Assembly (NCBI RefSeq): GCF_051020975.1
Contig: NC_135033.1
Span: 9,699,501-9,763,500, forward strand
Length of the DNA: 64,000 nucleotides
Direction: 5' to 3'
DNA from: Osmia lignaria lignaria
Lineage: Eukaryota > Arthropoda > Insecta > Hymenoptera > Megachilidae
Every line of letters begins with the position of its first letter. Within the stretch, counting starts at the first letter, position 1. The position numbers and the translations under genes were made by a program. Of this stretch, positions 13,245-27,438 are shown piece after piece. Below the pieces are notes generated by a model. The model saw only the letters and a program-made list of their open reading frames with translations, was not told where the DNA came from and did no database searches.

Positions 13245-16200
13245 AAAAAGAATAAGAAGGAAGAAAGGGGCGGAGTAGGTGGGATGTAAAGAAAAGAAAT
13301 TGACGCAGGTTGCGCGCGGGTGGTCCCCTGCGGCATAGGTAAGATCGCAGGGACGTGACGCGTTTTTACTTGATTCTTAGGATGCTTTCTTCGCCGATTT
13401 CCTCGATTTTTAAACCGCGATCAACTCCACGCAAGAAACTCGATATGCGTTAATCGCGGTCAATGGGACTCCCTTGTTTCCTTTCGATCCTCTTTTCGCG
13501 GAACTTTGCGCGATTACGCTTTCGCCATGGCTCCCTGTCAAATCAATTAACCATCGAGGATACCTTTCGTTTTTGCCGAGTAATCTGCTTTCATTTTCTA
13601 CGAGCTTTCTTTCACGCTTTCCTTTCAGATTTCTTGGCAAGTAAATAAGCAGAGTTCGCGATACACCTGCGCGAATGATTTAACCGCGAACTTACTAATT
13701 AAATTATACGAGGGTCCGGGGTCTCTTTGTTTTCCTTAAGTTGGAGTATCGTTTATTTTTGCGCGTTCTCGCAGGATTTACGAATGGTATGTACACCAGA
13801 GAAATAATATCAGACGTATAATTAAGAAAGTCTCGCAGAGAAATAATTCCAAGAAAATAAACTAAAAATCTAGAGTAATCCAGTTCAGTGTTTCGTTCGA
13901 ACTCGAAGGATCGGTCTGCAAGAAATCACTGGGATCGATATTTTTGCTCGAAATTAATTCGTCATGCTTAAACGAAGAATCATTTAAAACTCGTCTGATC
14001 CGATTCACGGATTAAATTGAAACGAATGTTTCGAGACACTTTCTGTGGCGGTGTGCGCGTGTTCCAATTCTTTGGACGATCGTCCGAAAAAGCCATCGTC
14101 TTCCATCTTCTTTGGTCGCGTGGTCGCGCGCGTCTCGATCGAAAAGGCGGACCGGAAACGCGACGTCTACGCCATCAATTTCATTTTGTTCGCCGCTCGT
14201 CGCTTTCTTTATTTCTTTCCTCCTTTCTTATTCCATCGTGTCCCTTCTCCTCCTTCTCTGTGTTTCTTTGATCCGACGAGTTTTTGTCGCGTTCGACCAG
14301 GCGCGAAAAATCGAACGCGATAAACCGGGTCGGGTCGTCGAGCAACCCATTAAGAAGGCGAACTTCCATGCCACTTCCGGTGCAACGAGCATTCCCAGCG
14401 CGCAGAATAAACCTGACGTTCCATTAAGACGTCGCGACGCCGCAGCTCGCTACGTTTGAGGAACCTGTTAAACGTTTTCCAGAGAAATTAGATTGGATCT
14501 CGGGGAAACGCTTTGTGCGGGCAAACGTTCGCGACGAACCGGAAACGGAAACTACCAACAGGCAGAGGGTTCCATGCAATCGAAACGTCTGGAAATTCGG
14601 CTGGATCGTTTTAGTTACCACGAAAATTCGGGTCACCAAAGAATTTTCCTACGATTTTCAGGAAACTCTGGCAGACTTTCAACGAAAATTCCAACTTTCA
14701 GTTTAACGCGTTTAACCTATTCAATTATCATACATAACGCGGTTGTAGGTATTGTCTGTGAATGTGAGAATAACCGAGCATAAATCACGTTTAACCGGTC
14801 ACCATCATTAATCACGGCTCGATGATTTAAAATCGATGATTTATCGTGGCGTGTAAAATTATATGACACCATTTTTCTCTCCCCCCTACAATAAGAATAT
14901 TTGATTTTCTATCAAACTACGACGATCAAGGTAGATATTAAAAATGATTTAACAGAGCTACAAGAACGATCCACTATCGATCCCCGAAGATATTCTCTAA
15001 TATCCTTCAGAGTTTGAAGGGAAGCGAAAATTGAGGAGTCATTTCGTAGTTAGACGTCAGGTCCGAAACTTTTCGTAGGTCAGAAGAGACCTGGGGCTAG
15101 GAGGTTCCTTTGTCGTTTCGCCGCGGATTCGAGGGACTTCACGCGTGTTTAGCCGGAAAGCTCGAGCTCGGATTCGATTGTGTCGCGTAGCCACGGCGTT
15201 AATCGTCACGCTTTCCAGGCTCTTCGTGGCCGGACCACGATTTGTCTCGCTTATCCGCCGTTAGCCGACCTTCGAGTTTTTCAGCTTGCCAGTTTTCTCT
15301 TCTTCTTTTCTCTCCGTTCGCGTCGGTTGCGGCAACGGGATCGTGAAACGTTTTCAACACGGCAGAAGCAGAGGCGGAGAATCGACGAGCGTCGAAAGTT
15401 AACGACGAGCCAGCTCTGGCCTCACGGCGACCGAGTAATTGCTTCGCGAAAATGGATCGTCCGATCCGGGAAACGCGAGCCGCTTCGAAATATAGCCTTT
15501 TATTTGACAGGGCAACTCGCGTTCCCAACGCGAAACGAACGGGCTGACGGATGGAATGCCTAACTGCAGCATCGATTTACCGACGGCAATTCAGTTAAAC
15601 ATTTCTCAGAAAGGGATAATAGCGGCGACCGCGGAAACCCGGCTGCTTGATCCTGTGATTTACTGGCGTTCACCTTTCGCGCGTTTTCCCTCCTACGAAT
15701 GACGATCCTTTCCTTGCAATTAAACGCGCGGATCGCCTCCGTTTCTGGTACCCTTTGGAAGGGTGTCGATGCAATTATTTTTCTTTCTTCCAACTAAGAG
15801 GATTTTCATTAATTGGAAAGCTTTTATATGCTACTTCTGCTAATAGGTACTTTAAACGTTCAACATTCTGAAGAACATTAGCTCCTCTGGTCTTCCATTG
15901 GTACCTTTTACCCTTCGTTGTCGAACACCACGATCTATTCTACGGTTCTTTCTCATGATCCAAACGATCACTGTCTCGGTTCTCAGGTGACGGTTCATCT
16001 ATCATTTGCTCGATTCCCACAATAGTGGGTCTGACTCCCTAATTCACTCGGACTGGTGCAGCCTGCTCTCTCATTCGATGCAGTGCCATTTACCTTGTTT
16101 CCTTCCGGGAAATTGGGATTGATCGAAAGCCTGCATCGTCACGAGAGCAGCGTACAATCGTTATAGTTAAAGTACTCGAAAATTTTCGAGTTGAACTTGT

Positions 16201-19200
16201 TTCGAGAATAAAATATCGCGATACGATTATAGAAAAACCAGGAACTTTCCAAATAAACTCTATTAAACCCGAGGAAACGTTGCACCAAATTTTTTGTCAA
16301 AGGAAAAGGAAATTGAATCGACCGAATCAATTATAGGTACTTTTTTTCGAATAGTTTCTATAAGAAAAGGCTGATTTCACGTTGTTAACGGAATCAATGG
16401 AGAGAAATGAAAAGGTGAATGAAAGGTTTACAGAGGGTGTGTTTAACCCGAACTTATCGGTATCTAAGCAGAGCGAAAGCTGGCTGAAGCGTGGTAAGAG
16501 GCTGTTCACGCTAATTTTACCCGCAACTCGGCGTTGCTCTTTTAGAAACCGATCAACGTTTCAGCTACCGTTTTGTATGTATAAACAGGGTCGTTCACTC
16601 GTAATCAGGTGCGTCAGGTAAACCTGGCACGTTCTCTCTTGCATGGATTTTCCTCTGCTTCCTGCTTCAGAACGAGCCATTGTCTATTTCAAACGCTGAT
16701 ATCATTCTACAAGTATGAAATGCTAAAAAAGTCTTACAAAGTTAAACGAAGAACGTGATTTTCTATGAAACAAAATTCCAAGTGTTAACATTGACTGATC
16801 CAGTAAAAAGTTAAGGAATTGTAAGGAGATCAGGAGGAAATTCCTCGTTTTCCCGTGAATTTTGTCGAGAAAAAGGCATTGGACGGAGGCAGTCGGTGTA
16901 TCCACTCGAGAGGGATCCTGAAGTGAATGGAAGCCGAAAAGCCGGGTGGCGCAGAGACCCCCATAACCCATGTCTAATCCGAGTTCGTCTCGCCCGCTCA
17001 CGGGGCATCTCCCATGAAGTTTGTCCTTTTGCCTGTTCATTCCAACGTCCGAGAGATTCCAGTCACTGGCAGATCGCTGCCACAGTCAGTTTCCATCAGG
17101 ACTTGGCTTTCGCCATCGGAACCGAGGCTTTCCTTCAGGATCTGCACGGAACGGTCGGTTCACGATCGAACAGCTGCCCTTTCGAGCCACCTATTCGACT
17201 CGTATTTCGTTAGAAAACGATTTTTCGAAACTTCCTCTCTTCTCTTCCCTTCTTCTCATACAATTTATGGACGTTTTTAATTTTTATTCATTAAAACGAT
17301 TTGACAAACAAAGCGATTGTTAACTCCTTATTGGAAAATTAGGAATTCCTTGCGAATTTTCTGAAAAGTCGTTTTCCCATCTCCACGAAAGTCTCGGAAA
17401 AATGTATTCCGCAGCACGTTTCCTATCCGCGTCTCGATGAAAGAAAAGAAAGAAAAACCGCGAAGAAAACTGACGAGCTTTCTAATAAGTTTGTCCTTTA
17501 ACAAGCGATTCGGTGTGCCATTTAATTTGCGTTATCGGGTCATCTCGTTAACGCTTGACACGTGTCCTCGTTCCCATCGAATAATTAACCCTTTGACCTC
17601 GTAATTACATCAGTTGCCACCTTTATTTTTCTTCTACAGAAAATTGTTGCGAAACGAAATTATTCTTTCTTCAGTATAGAAACGTTCAAGATAGGAAGGG
17701 AAAAAATGATCTCGCGAGAAGTAGCCTAGAGCAAACAGCAAACGCTTCCAACATCCCCTGTTTGGCGCGACACCCGATGTATACAGTCTCGCGAAGCGAA
17801 GTGGCGTAACATCGTGTTTCCCAAGCGACGAGAAAGAAAATATTTGCCATCTTACGGTGACACTCGAGCAATATTTGCCCGTCTCGAGTCCGCTTTGTGA
17901 CCAGATAGTCAAGATCCCCATTGTACTTCGAGCAGGGAGCACGAAACTTGTTAAAAAATATATATACTATATTAATAATAAAATTTTTCTCGAGCAAACT
18001 GTACGAGGTTGCAGGAACACGCTCTTCTTTCTGTGGGAAAAACGCAGCTACGATTCGTCAGGGATCGCAGGGAACACGTGTTCCGGTCCGTGACCAATTT
18101 AACCGGATACCACGAGGCTCGCTTCTATGAACCACCCTCTACCTTGGCTGGTAGCGAAAGGAAAGGAACGGGACGTCAGTTGCACGCGTGCATCTGGGAT
18201 CATTGTCGGCGAGATCTGTGGAGGAGGAAATCGCTTCGAAATTCGGCTACCGTGACAACGTTTCGCCGGCCCTGACGGATCCACCAGGCAACACGGTGAC
18301 GCATTGAAATCTGTACTTCGACCCGACACGCTGAATAATTCGCTGAGAAACAGACGTTTTTTCCACCTTCCACTTATTGTTACGTCCTAGGTGAAAATTT
18401 GAAACACGTTTCCCTGACACATGGTCTTTTCTATGAACATCTTGCATTTGTACACGAGGTTGCTTTGTTTTTCATTTCAAATTTATAAGAGCAATTGATT
18501 TTGTCAATTGTAACGGGTTTCCAATTTTCATTACACTAACGAATATAGGGAACACTTTGAAATGTTAATTTTAGAAAGCCTATAAATCTTGAGCTATGTT
18601 TCCGCTTGTCATACATGCGCGATAAAACGTTGATTACTTTCTCAAGCCGTTAATCAAGCGATCTAATTAACTTTCAGAAACTCGTAAATTCCCATTTCGT
18701 TAGCATAATTTAATAAAACATTCGGTGTAACTTAATCAATATAACATTCAATTCTATTTTCATCGAGGTTTCATTGAGATATTCAATGAAGTAACTTTAC
18801 CATTCGCTTCACGATTTTTACAAACTTCATTTGCAAACCATCTAACTTCGGCACGCAACACGTTTCCCGTGCAAACGAGCTTCAAATCTCGAGCAATTAC
18901 TCAAAATCTGCTGATTCATTTTCCCCCCAATAAAATCACCTTACAATCAACACTCGGTTAACCTCCGAGACATTAGCATACGATCTCATTGTTAAGGGGA
19001 TTTTCTACTATTGTGACGCGTGTAAAATTTCAACGAAATCAATGAAGCGATACAAAGGAAACTTTTATCTACCCCTCGCGGTGTAACAAACTATAAATCA
19101 GTTGGTGAGAAGAAAACAAGGGAGTATGCAACTTCCAATTATTTCAGCGAGCAACGTTTCGATCGAGTGGATAGATCGGCAGCCAATTCACGATCCGAAA

Positions 19201-20142
19201 CGGTCGATTTCACGAACACGCCCGACCGTAGCTATTCGCTGGTCGTTCGTTTTGATTTAATAGAGCCTAATGGATAGGGGTGGCCCACGATCCGGGTGGT
19301 CCTGTCCCACGACTCTGTTTAATTATGACGTATGGTCTTTCGAGTTCTCCTCCTTTCCCGCGGATTTCGAACGGAAACGCTAGTTTGAAAACTTCTAGCT
19401 GGTCCGCAATAAAAGAACACTTTGTAATTAAACGTCTGTCGTTCAACGCAATCTTTTATGAAATATTAAACATCTCGAAAGTTGATCGACATTTCTTTTT
19501 TTTTTTTTTCCTTTACGAATCTACATATTTTTCCTCTAGCCGGAGGGTAATTTATTCCTCGCAAGGTTTTATCGGATCTCCGCGGAGTTTCCGATGCTGC
19601 GGATAATCGAAAGAAAATTTAATTATCGACGAACGTTATTGTTCGCCGAGAATCGAGGAAGGTACGAACGGAAAGACGGTGGACGAATTCGCTATATTGA
19701 AACGATACGTGTCTTACGACGGCACGTTAAGAATTTCCTCTCTCTCCCCTAGTTCCAGGCTGCACCATATTTACATCAGCTGGCCTTACCAAGTGAAATT
19801 CTCGGTTCAGGATAATTTTAAGCTGGAATTTTCGCGAAATACCGTCGACGACGTAACTTTGTCCTCCCGTCTACCCCACGTTGGAAATTTCCTATTTATA
19901 AGGGTTTCCACGTTTTCCTCACGACCGTCGAAACATATAATTGGAGCCCGGTTGCGCGCGCGATCCGCCGATAATAAATTAACCAGCGTCGACTTTCGCT
20001 AAGGGATAATCGAAGGAAAAGGAAATTTCCTGCTGCTGGCTGTGGAATTTTCACACCGGTTTTCTCCTAATGTCGCGCTCGGAAACGCGTCGTGCGGTAA
20101 TTTCGAAGAATCTACACGCTGACGCTGATATTTCGTCGTTTA
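12071..20142. other. No gene recognised
   Basis: A CCAATCAGCG box near 12,536 lies about 25 bases before a TATA-like A/T segment and is promoter-like on the plus strand, but the following frame (12,609-13,025) has no ATG or domain. The rest is CpG-rich spacer. Confidence 0.45.
13215..13246 (+). repeat. (AAG)n microsatellite
   Basis: About ten AAG units followed by an imperfect A/G-rich tail. Confidence 0.9.
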
Positions 20143-20182
20143 AGAGAGAGAAAGAGAAAGAGAAAGAGAAAGAGAAAGAGAA
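20143..20182 (+). repeat. (GAGAAA)n minisatellite
   Basis: Six-base unit repeated about six times. It would encode alternating Glu-Lys if translated, but the surrounding frame is not otherwise protein-like. Confidence 0.85.
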
Positions 20183-20898
20183 GTTACGGGGGTTGCCTGT
20201 AATAACACAACTACCGAGAGTAAAGCGTTTCGAAGTAAAGTTTCAAACTCTATCCGTCCTCTTTCCTCGAAGGAAGAAAGCGACCAACGTGGGGTGCTCT
20301 TGCATATTTACCCTTCGTTCTCTCACCCTTATCCCGGCCCTTGCCAAATGGTCCGTTTTATTCGAAGAGCATCCAACGAGAGCGAACGCCCTTTACCTTC
20401 GCAGCCGGCCCTTTTGTCTTCGACAATTGAAGCGATAGTCGCGACGTTCACGAGTGCTCTTCGGGATAGAAGGCGTCTAGGGCTAATAAGTGGCCTTTCT
20501 GCGAATTAAGCATCGTCACCGTTTTTCCTCCGGCTATTCTTTACTCTACCTCTTCTTTCTTTTCAATCCTCCTTTATTCTTTTTAATCGTTTTCGCGATC
20601 GATCAATTTGTTATATTATTTATTTCAAGAAATTAATTCCGTTAAAATATTCCTTTCCAACCCGTATTAATCGTAATTACCCTCCTGCTATTCGCTCGAA
20701 CGTTAACAACTCTAGGTCGCTTCGCAAATGACCCGTTTGTTAGCCGGATATAGTTGAAAATTACGAATTGTTAATACTTCCCAAAGCTATTGTCACGATT
20801 TTAGCTGCGTAGAAGGTAGAACGTGGCGAAACGAGCATGGAACGCGTTAATAAAGATGACCGAGCTCGTTTAATTAATATTAGCAGGCAAGGTAGCCG

Positions 20899-21018
20899 AT
20901 GTTGCTGGTGTTCAACGTTACGTTAATCGAGAGCGCCGAAATGTCGCGAGGATTTAGCCGTAGGGGTGCATCTCTGCGACACTTGCCACTGCATCGAAAT
21001 TACTTTGAGAGCCTTAAG
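20899..21018 (+). CDS. Short ATG-initiated frame ending at a consensus donor
   Basis: ATG at 20,899 opens a 40-codon frame (starting MLLVFNVTLIESAEMSRG) that meets a perfect donor, AAG then GTAAGT, at 21,018/21,019 in phase 0. Read without splicing, the frame ends 16 codons later. No downstream exon or family recognised. Confidence 0.15.
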
Positions 21019-22004
21019 GTAAGTTACGACACGGTCGTAGCTTCTCTCCCGCTTTACCCGACCATTTGAAACGAGTTCTTTGCTCGACCCTGTTCAGTCT
21101 GACGGAAAGCAATTAGAGTGTCGATGAAACGAATTGTTTCACCGCTTCTATGCCCGCTAACGAAATCTTTTCGAATAATAATGCTTCTATTCTATAGAGA
21201 GAAGAAAATTCTACCGAATAATATTAATACCGCGTTAATTATGCAAAACAGCAAGTGGAAAATTTCATTAAAATTCTGCTAGTCAGTGAACCGAAATGAT
21301 AGCAACAGATGTCTAATCGAGGTCTACAAAGTTAACGGTAAACCGGATCGTTTGGCTGATCGAATTCGTTCATACGAAAGTAATGAATGGGCACGCGAAG
21401 GGTGGGCTGGGTTATTATTAAAATTGCCTTATTAGAATTGCTTCGATTCGAACGTGTTGCTTGTTTATATTCGATATTGATTTTGCCGGTCGTTTAGCCG
21501 AGTCGACAGGGGAACACAGGCCATAGTGGCAGAGGGTTATACCGGAGTCGCATTTTTATGGTAAGCTTTCGGGTCCATTGTGTCTGCTAGCTGACACTTA
21601 TAATATTTCACGGTGCAAACGCTTGCGGGCACCATGAAAATGCTTTTCCTAAATTAAATACGATCCAACGTTTTCGTTGTTATCGTTTCGCCTAGACCCT
21701 TTATCGTTCCTCCTTGCAACCGTTTTCTCGCACCTTATTCGAAGAGTCGGCCGTTCGTTGCCGATCGAATCGCTCGCAAACGATAGCAAATTTTTCCTCC
21801 TCGACTTTCTTTTTACCACGGGAATTGTTGCTTTTAAGCCGCAAAACATTGTTGTTCGCCGAGAATGAATGCGCTCTCGGTGGAGCTAAACCCGATGGAA
21901 GATTTCGAAATGAAAATTCTTCGTTTATCTTCGCTCGAAATCATACGTTATAAATTCGTTATCGTACATAGGCGCATGCAAAATATTTAAAAAGAAAGAC
22001 TTAC

Positions 22005-22153
22005 CTTGACGATACAGCACCGCGTCTTCACCTTCAAGCAAGTTTCCTCAGCGTCCAGATGCGTGTACGAGATATAAGGATGATCGGTTAAACGGAGTGT
22101 CCCGATAATCCGGCTTCCAGTGTACACCGATTGGAGGACGAGTGACACCCAGG
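22005..22153 (-). CDS. Exon-like segment with consensus donor, gene unidentified
   Basis: Ends at a perfect minus-strand donor (AAG then GTAAGT, exon edge 22,005). The frame in phase 0 with the donor is open from about 22,153, after a possible CTCGAG acceptor. It begins PWVSLVLQSVYTGSRI and ends HLDAEETCLKVKTRCCIVK. It has no start codon, so it would be internal. A second frame is open over much of the same stretch. No family recognised. Confidence 0.22.
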
Positions 22154-25100
22154 GCTCGAGCAGGCAGCCATTTCACACCTTTCACATGGAAAAAAACACG
22201 ATAAGACGGCGTTAGCTCTCCAACACGGCTGTTACGATGCAGTTTTTCGACTCGTCAACGTTGTACACGTGACGACGACGACCGAGAGCCGGGGAATTGA
22301 GTTGACGGCCGTTATGGCGTAATCAGTCCTAATAAGGTATGCCGGAGGAGGGCGATAGAATGGCCACTTAATACAGAATAACTTGGTAATCGTGGTCTGA
22401 ACCCGTGGTGCGACGATGACTTTCGAAAACCTTACACCCCGTACCGTCGTACACGACGTTCCGCGACAAACTGACAACGCACGCCACGATACAATTACGA
22501 ATGTCGATGTTGGTCGCTCCTCGAGAACGCCTAGGTCAAAATAAACGCGATGCTCGAGTGTTATTGTTGACGACTCGAGAAGCCTCTGGTTCAGGTAGAG
22601 CACGCTCGTAAACATTACACAGAGAATTTTTCCTTTTTTATTTTTCGTGTACTTCTTTCGTTTCACTATGATCGCGTAACGAGCAATTTTCAATTAAATT
22701 CTGCGTTAATAATATTGATTAAAATGTAAAGGTACAGATATGATGTCGGTGTTCGTGTAGCTGATATATGTTAATTACACCCTTGTAATTACCATTTACG
22801 TATCGGTGAATAATACGTTCTATCTTCCAAACGAATTGAATTTACACATCGCCGATACAATTTATACGGTATCAAATTGCAATATGCAAACAATTATTAC
22901 ATCGAAGGTGAAATAATGAAATTGTTTAATCCGCGAAACAAAGAAACTCGGAAAATAAGAAATAATCCTTTCGGGTGATCGATGCAGGCGACAGAAGGTA
23001 GACGAGGACGAAAGTTCCCCGTGGCCTGGCTAATAGAATCCATCAGAACCGATAAAATTGCTTATCGTCGCGCGGAGACGCGTTGCAAATTTATCTCGGA
23101 ATCGTATTAACAGCAGGGTAGTCGGGGCAGGCGCCAAACTCGCGGCGGGGGGTGCAATTTGTTCGTTTTATCCAGGGATGGGAGAAACGTTTCTTATTTC
23201 CGTTGGCGAAGAGCAAGAGAAAACTGGTCGTTTAAGATAGCCTATCTGACCGGCCACTCTACTCTCTTCGTCCTCGGACTACATTAGCCGACATCGTTCC
23301 GGCGAGCACGTCATCGTTCGAATTAATTCCAACGCCCCACGCTCGATTGATCAAGATATTGTGGCCGGTGCAATTAGCGGCCTCTCGTTCGACAGTTGAT
23401 TGATGCAGCGGCGCCTCCGCTTATTCCATCGGTCGCGGAAACGATCGAAATAAAAATGAAACGAACTGCGATGTTGACTGAGGAAGGGTCTTTCGGTAGG
23501 TGGAGGCGACCGTGAACCAGGCGGTAAATAAATGAGCCTCGAAATTGTGGCGTACAGGGTACCGGTGTTCGCGATAACACCGACCTGTACCTCTGGCTAT
23601 CACGGACAACGAGGCTATCAGCTCCTTCAGACCCGGGACTCGCTTCCTTTCCCTCTTTCGAACGCGTTTATCTGCCGACCATGGACGTCCTCGACGTCGA
23701 ACGAATCCCATGGGCAACCGGAGTCCGGAACGAGAATGTTGTTGCATCAAGTTTCTTCGCGCATTTCACGGAAGATGATTAAAGCAACCCGGAAACAATG
23801 AGAGTATATTAAAACCGATAAGGAGAGTATAATGAGGGACGGTATCAGTTTCCAATTACAGCCGTTCAATTTGTTCTAGCGTTCCGTCGAGCGTGTACGA
23901 CCGAACGGAAAGGAGAACGGTCGATTTTTCATTAAACTCGTGTGTAAACGATTGAAATCTCTGCCATTGTACTCTTGATTAATTTAGAAGCTCGAAACAC
24001 TGCTAAAATCACGTCGAAATCATCGTTGTACGGAATATTGCTCTTAAACACGGCATGGCACCGGGAAATTTCCATCTCATCATTCTTGTATCGAATCTAT
24101 CCACGAACGTTTCGAGGATCTTTAAATAAAGGGAATAAAGGTTATTTTAACGTTCGATTCGTAGAAACGATTAAAAATATATATATTTTTCCGTGACTGT
24201 ATCTCGATCATCGCGTAAGCGGTGGTTACGCGAAGAAAGGGTTAAGCGTGCAGAAAGGTGGTTGCTAGTGAAATATTTGAATGACCACCGGCCACGAATG
24301 CTAGAAAAGTGGCGGGTCGCCTAGCATGGTTAATGAGATTACGACTTCGGTGGGATGCTCTCGAGCAAATTACATTTGCCGGCCGTGCTGTGCCGCGAGC
24401 AAATGGAATAATAATAAGAGCAGCCTGATATCGAGCGGAATAGTGGCTCGTGTGGACGCGTTTAACAGTCAAAGCGAACCGTCGTCCGTGTGTTAATCGG
24501 ATCGATAATTTAATGCTTTTCGTCTTTCGGAGAGATTGAAAAATTCCACCCTAATTTGTCAATTTCATTCGAATCGCTTTTAGAGTGAATATAAAAAATA
24601 AATTAGTCGCAGCGTTTTGGGATTTCTCTGGTTCGTGCTTGCTCCACGATAAAACTATTACTTTGCCAGGGTCCACGGAGGACGACCCTCTAAAAAGCCG
24701 ATCCACGGCATCCTCTTACGGGCGAACCGTAAGTTATGCCCTCGAATCTCGCTCGGGAACGTGACCTGACCGTGTAACGCGAAATTCCTCGAGTCGGAGT
24801 GTTCGTTGCCCTCTTGGCCACGTTCGAAACGGCAAACCTAAGGGGTTGCAGCCAATCGCGATCAGTGTCGATTGATTCGCGTCTCCGTTGCTCGTCGTTT
24901 CAGACTAACTAGATCGATAAAAAACTTTAATCAAGATCTAATTTCTCTACGAAAAGGAAAAGAGCGAAAAAGGGAAGAAACGTAAAACATTGCCAGACGA
25001 CTAGGACAGAGGGTAAGTAAAGGGTTAATATTTTCGCAGTTGCGGCGTCGAGAATCGCGGCACCGTAATTCTTTTTGGGGAGGAGATGGGGTTGTTTCCG

Positions 25101-26210
25101 GTGTTATCACGGCTAGCCTCGTGGAAAGGTCTATTTTGCTCGGTGGACCGTGGTGATAAAGGTGTTCTTGGCGACGGTACATGTAACCGCCGTATTTAAC
25201 ATTTTATTTCCAGAAGCGTCGCAGTTTTCCGCGATACGAGTAATGCGATAAATTATTCCGCGTACTGCTTATCTTCGAGCCACCACCACCCCTTTCCCGA
25301 CCGCGCTCTTTCGTTCGTTTCTTCCTCCTCGTCTTTCCATACCTTCCTTTCTTTTTCCAAGCCGTCTGGCTCGCTTAACGTCCGCGTTTATTTAACGCGC
25401 GCGTGGGAAAACTTAGGGACGGTTTGGATTAACGCGGACGCATTCTGGACGATCGAAATCAAGATCGAAACAGGTTGAGGAGGAAGCTATTAACGTCGTG
25501 GTGAATTAAAACCACGTCGGAATTTCAATTTTCTCGATGGAAAGTTTTCGACGAGCTGTCGGTTCGCTGTATTCTCAAAAAACTACCCTTATCTCGGAGA
25601 ATTTCTAATTTTTCAAAGGGAACTGACCAAGGAATCAAAGAATATTTAAATCTCTCTTTTTATTTTTTTTACAAAACAAACGTGTTTATTTTCTCATGGT
25701 TCTTTGCTGAAATGGAAAGTGGCAATTAATTTAATAATCACGTAACAGATCGTGAATACAATATTTATATATAGTATATGCGTGATCCGATGAGCGTATT
25801 TACAACAATAGAGTACAGAATTCGCAAATTGTTCGAATTAGTCGTGACACGGCCCTCGTACGAGACCAGCCCTATATTTTTGTAGGTACAAGTGCCTGGC
25901 CACCTTGATGTGCTCGACAAGTGTGCGCGTGAATTATTTACAATGTTTTTCATTAGATATACACAATTATTTACAGGAGGATCCACTTACAAACTAATAA
26001 GCGTTTGGCGACCGTTGCTTTCTCCAAGACAGTCGTGAATCTTAGGAACGAGGTGTGCTTTGTCTCGCTAGACGTCTTTTCTCTCGAATTAATCAAACAC
26101 GATTCATATCGATTATCATATCCCTCCATTCGCTAACTAATGAATTGACGAACGAGCGACAGGAATGAGAACTAGGATCGCGATTGCTCCGTTTCTCGAG
26201 GGAAGAAAGA

Positions 26211-26242
<32 letters not shown>

Positions 26243-27438
26243 CGATTAGTACGAAGAACAAGTCGTCCCGAGAATTTGGAGCACACGCGACGACGTATCA
26301 TTCTCGTCTTATTTCTTTTTCTCTTTCCATCGACGCGCTAATTATTATCGATGATCACCAGTGACCGACACCGCGAATTTCGTACGAAAGAACTTGAAGA
26401 GAATTTTAAATATTATTATATGTAACGTTCAGCTGTACCCTTGGAGTGTTTAAAAAAAGTATACTCGGAATCAGAAATTGAAACGCATTCGATCGTCTTG
26501 GAAATAAAATGAACCTGGAAACATAAATACAGATTCCCTCGGAAAATTTCTGAAACACGAGCTTCCGCGTTTTCCCAGCGAACAATCGAAAACTTGGGGT
26601 TTGTGTAACATCTTTCAAGAAAACGAAACGTAAGGAATACCGAGTTCTTAACCGTTTATATAACTTTAAAAAACGATAGAATTCAATGTTTGAACACGGG
26701 CTTGCGAACGTTTAACAACTCTGCTCGAAACAATTCGGAGACATTGGTTTCCAAGTCTATAAATAAAAGAATTTTTCAACTAAAGTCGACGACGTTTCGA
26801 TTACTTCGAGCAAGGTGCTTAAATCAGAAAGAATAATGTATAATAATGGGTAACGAAAGAATAAAGAACGAAAGTAAAGTGAACCAACGCGTTAAACGGG
26901 TATCGATAGTCAAAGTTTGTGAAAGAAAAACGAAATCACGAGTAATCGAGGAAAATTCTCGTCGAACGTAAAATAAATAACGAGATGGTCGATGAGAAAG
27001 CGAAACAGCTGGTGCGTCGCATTGGCGATCGATCGATCGAGATGTGCGGTCGCGGGTGAAACTGACGAAACGAGAAACAGCTATTTTTCAAACCGCTGAT
27101 CGAAATCCTCCTCGTTTCGCGCGAGAAACTTTCGACAACGTTGAAAATTTCGAATTCGAGCCTTTCCCACTCACTTTTCTCCACGATCTTTCTCTGTATC
27201 GTTCGAATCGGAAAATATACAGCGCGAACACGTGTCCTGGACCATTAATCGTGCAACAACAACAACAACGAAGAAGAACTATAACAATCTACTTCGAACC
27301 GGGGTTGCGTACGTCCGTGTTAGGCTCTAATCACCGACGAGAATAATAATTACAATCTATGTCCTCATTGACTGCCATTATGTATCACCTAAAGCTTACT
27401 CTCTTCGCGTATCACTGTGTACGTACACATATACATTA
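22154..27438. other. No gene recognised
   Basis: The largest frame (22,232-22,693, minus) is not protein-like. Short (TA)n at about 24,178-24,190 and the (AT)n array at 26,214. No supported exon. Confidence 0.5.
26214..26242 (+). repeat. (AT)n microsatellite
   Basis: About 14 AT units, between the last isolated exon-like piece and the Toll gene. Confidence 0.95.
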
